Of a stretch of 64,000 nt of DNA, positions 61,667 through 64,000 are shown in pieces. The stretch comes from Pseudoduganella rivuli (lineage in GTDB: Bacteria; Pseudomonadota; Gammaproteobacteria; Burkholderiales; Burkholderiaceae_D): the NCBI RefSeq assembly GCF_009674485.1, contig NZ_WKJJ01000017.1, positions 62,001 through 126,000 of the forward strand, read 5' to 3'. The translations under genes were made by a program, and so were the position numbers. The notes beneath the pieces are model-generated. The model searched no databases and was not told the origin of the DNA. It saw only the letters and a list, made by a program, of their open reading frames with translations. Each line of letters starts with the position of its first letter. Positions within the stretch are counted from its first letter, which is position 1.

Positions 61667-63442
61667 TTAGTTATGCAGCTTGACGCCAAAGCGCAGCGCG
61701 ACACCCAGGCCGATGGCCACCAGCGTGATATTGATGAACGACAGCGCCGCCACCAGGTCGGTCGAACCGCCCGCCCACAGCGACACCAGCATGGCGCCGA
61801 TCACTTCCGTACCGGGCGACAGCAGGTACACGCCGGTCGAGTATTCGCGCTCGAAGATCAGGAACACCATCAGCCACGCGCCCATCAGGCCGAATTTGAT
61901 CAGCGGCAGCGTGACGTCGCGCGTGACCTGGCCCCGCTTGGCGCCGACCGCGCGCGCCGCTTCTTCCAGTTCCGGGCCCACCTGCAGCAGCGCGGTGGAA
62001 ATCAGGCGCATGCCGTAGGCCAGCCACACCACCGAATACGCCAGCCACACGGCGAAGATGGTCGAACGCACGGAACGCAGCGCGGGAATGAAGTGTTCGG
62101 ACATCCACATTGCAATCGCGTTGTCGGAACCCTTGAAGAAACCGTCCAGCCACGAAGGCACGAACAGGAACACCCACAGGAACGCCAGGCCGGCCAGCAG
62201 GCCCGGCACGGCGCGCGGCACCAGCACGCTGTAGTCCAGCAGGCGGGTGATGCCATCCGGCTTGCGGTGCATGGCCAGCGCGATGGCGCTGTAGCAGGCC
62301 ACCGCCATGCCGCCGCCGATCACGCCGATCAGCACCGTGTTGAGGATGGCGCGCATCAGGCCGTGGTTCTCGAAAATATCGCGGAAATGCTGCAACGTCA
62401 GCACGTCGGCCAGCTTCACGCCCTCGCCCCAGTACTGCACGAACGAGCGCAGCACGATGCCCGACAGCGGCACGACGATGGTGAACAGCAGCCAGGCGAA
62501 CAGCACGCCGAAAGCCAGCCATTTCCATTTACCCAGTGGCATGGCCTTGGTGCGTGCGCCCTTGCCCTTGATCGACACGTATTTGTTGGCCGACTTCAGC
62601 AGGTGGCGCTGCAGCATCACCAGCGGCAGGGTCACCATCACCAGGCACACGGCGACAGCGGCCATCAGGTGGTACGACGGCGTGCCCAGCTTGTTGGTCA
62701 GCTTGTACAGGTAAGTGGCCAGCACCAGGTGGCCTTCCGGGTCGCCCAGCACCAGCACCAGGCCGAAGACTTCAAAGCCGAGGAAGAACACCAGCACGCC
62801 GGCATACGACAGCGCCGGCATGATCATCGGCAGCGACACGTTCATCATCACCTGCAGCGGCGAAGCGCCGGCGACGCGGGCCGCCTCCTCCACGTCGGAG
62901 CCCAGGCTTTTCAGCGCGGACGAGGCGTACAGGTAGACGTGCGGCACGTGGGTCAGGCCGGCGATGATGACGATGCTGGTGAACGAATAGATGTTCCACG
63001 GGATGAAGCCGAGCAAATCCTTGGCCCACGTCGAATAGAAGCCGACCGGGCCCATCGCCACCACGTAACCAAAGCCCATCACCATCGGCGACACGAAAAT
63101 CGGCACCAGCAGCATCGGCGCGATCCAGCCGCGGCCCGGCAAATCCGTGCGCACCATCAGGAACGCCAGCGCGCCGCCCAGCGGCACGGCAATGACGGTC
63201 AGGCCGGTGGCCAGCAGCGCGCCATTCTTGAACGCCATCGTGAAATCGGTGTCTTCAAAGATGAAGCGGTAAGCATCCAGGCTGATTTCCTTGTCCGGCA
63301 TGAAGAAGGGCGCGGACAGGAAGCTCTGGTAAAAAATCAGGTACAGCGGCAGGAAAATCGCGACGGCGGTCAGCACGACCACCAGTCCGCGCGGCCAGTT
63401 CAGTGCGCGGCGGCCATTGCCTGGCAGGGTTAAAGTTTGCAT
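61667..63442 (-). CDS. ABC transporter permease, fused two-domain (FbpB/PhnU type)
   Basis: This 591-residue permease has about 12 helices in two homologous halves, each with an EAA loop: VEEAARVAGASPLQVMMNVSLPMIMPAL near residue 185 and LEEAARAVGAKRGQVTRDVTLPLIKFGL near residue 510. The fused arrangement is typical of iron(III) and 2-aminoethylphosphonate importers. It lies between the solute-binding gene and the ATPase gene. Confidence 0.92.
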   Translation of the reverse strand: MQTLTLPGNGRRALNWPRGLVVVLTAVAIFLPLYLIFYQSFLSAPFFMPDKEISLDAYRFIFEDTDFTMAFKNGALLATGLTVIAVPLGGALAFLMVRTDLPGRGWIAPMLLVPIFVSPMVMGFGYVVAMGPVGFYSTWAKDLLGFIPWNIYSFTSIVIIAGLTHVPHVYLYASSALKSLGSDVEEAARVAGASPLQVMMNVSLPMIMPALSYAGVLVFFLGFEVFGLVLVLGDPEGHLVLATYLYKLTNKLGTPSYHLMAAVAVCLVMVTLPLVMLQRHLLKSANKYVSIKGKGARTKAMPLGKWKWLAFGVLFAWLLFTIVVPLSGIVLRSFVQYWGEGVKLADVLTLQHFRDIFENHGLMRAILNTVLIGVIGGGMAVACYSAIALAMHRKPDGITRLLDYSVLVPRAVPGLLAGLAFLWVFLFVPSWLDGFFKGSDNAIAMWMSEHFIPALRSVRSTIFAVWLAYSVVWLAYGMRLISTALLQVGPELEEAARAVGAKRGQVTRDVTLPLIKFGLMGAWLMVFLIFEREYSTGVYLLSPGTEVIGAMLVSLWAGGSTDLVAALSFINITLVAIGLGVALRFGVKLHN

Positions 63443-63490
63443 GTTCGGGTCCTCACACGTTAGACGGGCCGGGGAGGCCCGCCATGCGAA

Positions 63491-64000
63491 TTACTTCTTG
63501 CCAGCCGTTTCTTTCCACTGCTTCAGGAAAGCCATGCGCTTCTGTGGTCCCAGGAATTGCAGCAGGATCGGATGCACGGGCACCGGACGCACATTGTCCT
63601 TGCCGACTTGCTTGATCAGGTCGGCCGACGTGGTCTCGCCCGTCACGTCCTGGCGGATCGCATACAGCTTGGATTCGTTGGCGATCACGGTCTGGCCGCG
63701 GTGCGACAGCATGTAGTCCAGCCACAGCTTGGCCGCGTTGACGTTTTTCGCGGCCTTGTTGATGAACACCACGCGCGACATCACCAGCGTGTAATCCTTC
63801 GGCAGCATTACGCCGATCGACGGGTCGGTCTTGGCGCGCACCAGCGCGTACGAGCCCAGCACGTTGTAGCCGATCAGGTTTTCACCGGACGAGATCCGTT
63901 CCATCATGGTGCCGGTCGACGACTGCACGCGCACGCGCGCGGCGCCGAACGCGTTTTCCAGCTCCAGGAATTTCGGATATTCCTTGGCGTCCTGCGTCAT
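63491..64000 (-). CDS. ABC transporter solute-binding protein (partial, 5' end off window)
   Basis: At least the C-terminal 169 residues are seen; the start lies beyond base 64000. GENLIGYNVLGSYALVRAKTDPSIGVMLPKDYTLVMSRVVFI and NAAKLWLDYMLSHRGQTVIA are typical of the C-terminal half of iron/thiamine/phosphonate-type binding proteins. The tyrosine pair of iron(III)-binding members is not apparent in this part, so the ligand may not be iron. Confidence 0.85.
   Translation of the reverse strand: MTQDAKEYPKFLELENAFGAARVRVQSSTGTMMERISSGENLIGYNVLGSYALVRAKTDPSIGVMLPKDYTLVMSRVVFINKAAKNVNAAKLWLDYMLSHRGQTVIANESKLYAIRQDVTGETTSADLIKQVGKDNVRPVPVHPILLQFLGPQKRMAFLKQWKETAGKK

Noticed and set aside
61673..63433. 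Long plus-strand frame opposite the fused permease
   Set aside because: It is rich in His, Gln and Arg from reading membrane-protein codons backwards; the minus-strand permease is clear.

Overview
The window reads as chromosomal DNA of a high-GC betaproteobacterium, most likely Oxalobacteraceae (Massilia/Duganella/Janthinobacterium-like). This rests on gene style: large TonB-dependent receptors, a carbohydrate-uptake operon, a KaiC-like ATPase with hybrid kinase, and DUF2339/DUF3999 membrane proteins. Taxonomy is an inference; there is no rRNA here. Both window ends cut genes.

Layout. 1-4.5 kb: a lipoprotein metallopeptidase, a TonB-dependent receptor and an AraC-type regulator, all on the minus strand. 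4.6-14.7 kb: a carbohydrate locus on the minus strand (TonB receptor, glycosidase, ABC solute-binding protein, two permeases, ATPase). It diverges from a LacI-type regulator whose intergenic region holds two palindromic operators. 14.8-16.8 kb: an AbiE-type (type IV) toxin-antitoxin pair with two inverted-repeat operators. 17.0-28.8 kb: a guanidine-utilisation operon. A sigma-54-like promoter and an NtrC-like site precede a guanidine-I (ykkC) riboswitch, then come an ABC importer, two DUF1989 proteins (carboxyguanidine deiminase type), a biotin-dependent guanidine/urea carboxylase, an outer-membrane protein, allophanate hydrolase and biotin synthase. A convergent MocR-type regulator follows.

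30.8-39.1 kb: an island of about 8.2 kb bounded by 48-bp direct repeats of the 3' half of tRNA-Pro(GGG); the intact tRNA is at the right end. It carries an AT-richer microcin/bacteriocin export cluster: a Gly-rich precursor with a poly-proline tail, an HlyD/CvaA-like adaptor, a peptidase-C39 ABC exporter, a small membrane protein and a secreted transglutaminase-like protein. Next to these lie a truncated insertion-sequence relic and a Fic protein. No integrase is visible. This is the most novel-looking part of the window.

39.1-64 kb: ordinary chromosomal genes. They are a sirtuin, a TetR regulator with an FAA-hydrolase, a GNAT, and an RND efflux operon (adaptor, pump, outer-membrane channel) with a TetR-type palindrome in its promoter. 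Then come a lipoprotein with a strong terminator, a KaiC-like ATPase with a hybrid histidine kinase, an MFS-acyltransferase fusion, an XRE regulator, and a four-gene set ending in DUF2145, DUF2339 and DUF3999 proteins. The window ends in an ABC importer of the iron/phosphonate type whose solute-binding gene runs off the end.

All family calls come from reading motifs and overall architecture; no database search was run.
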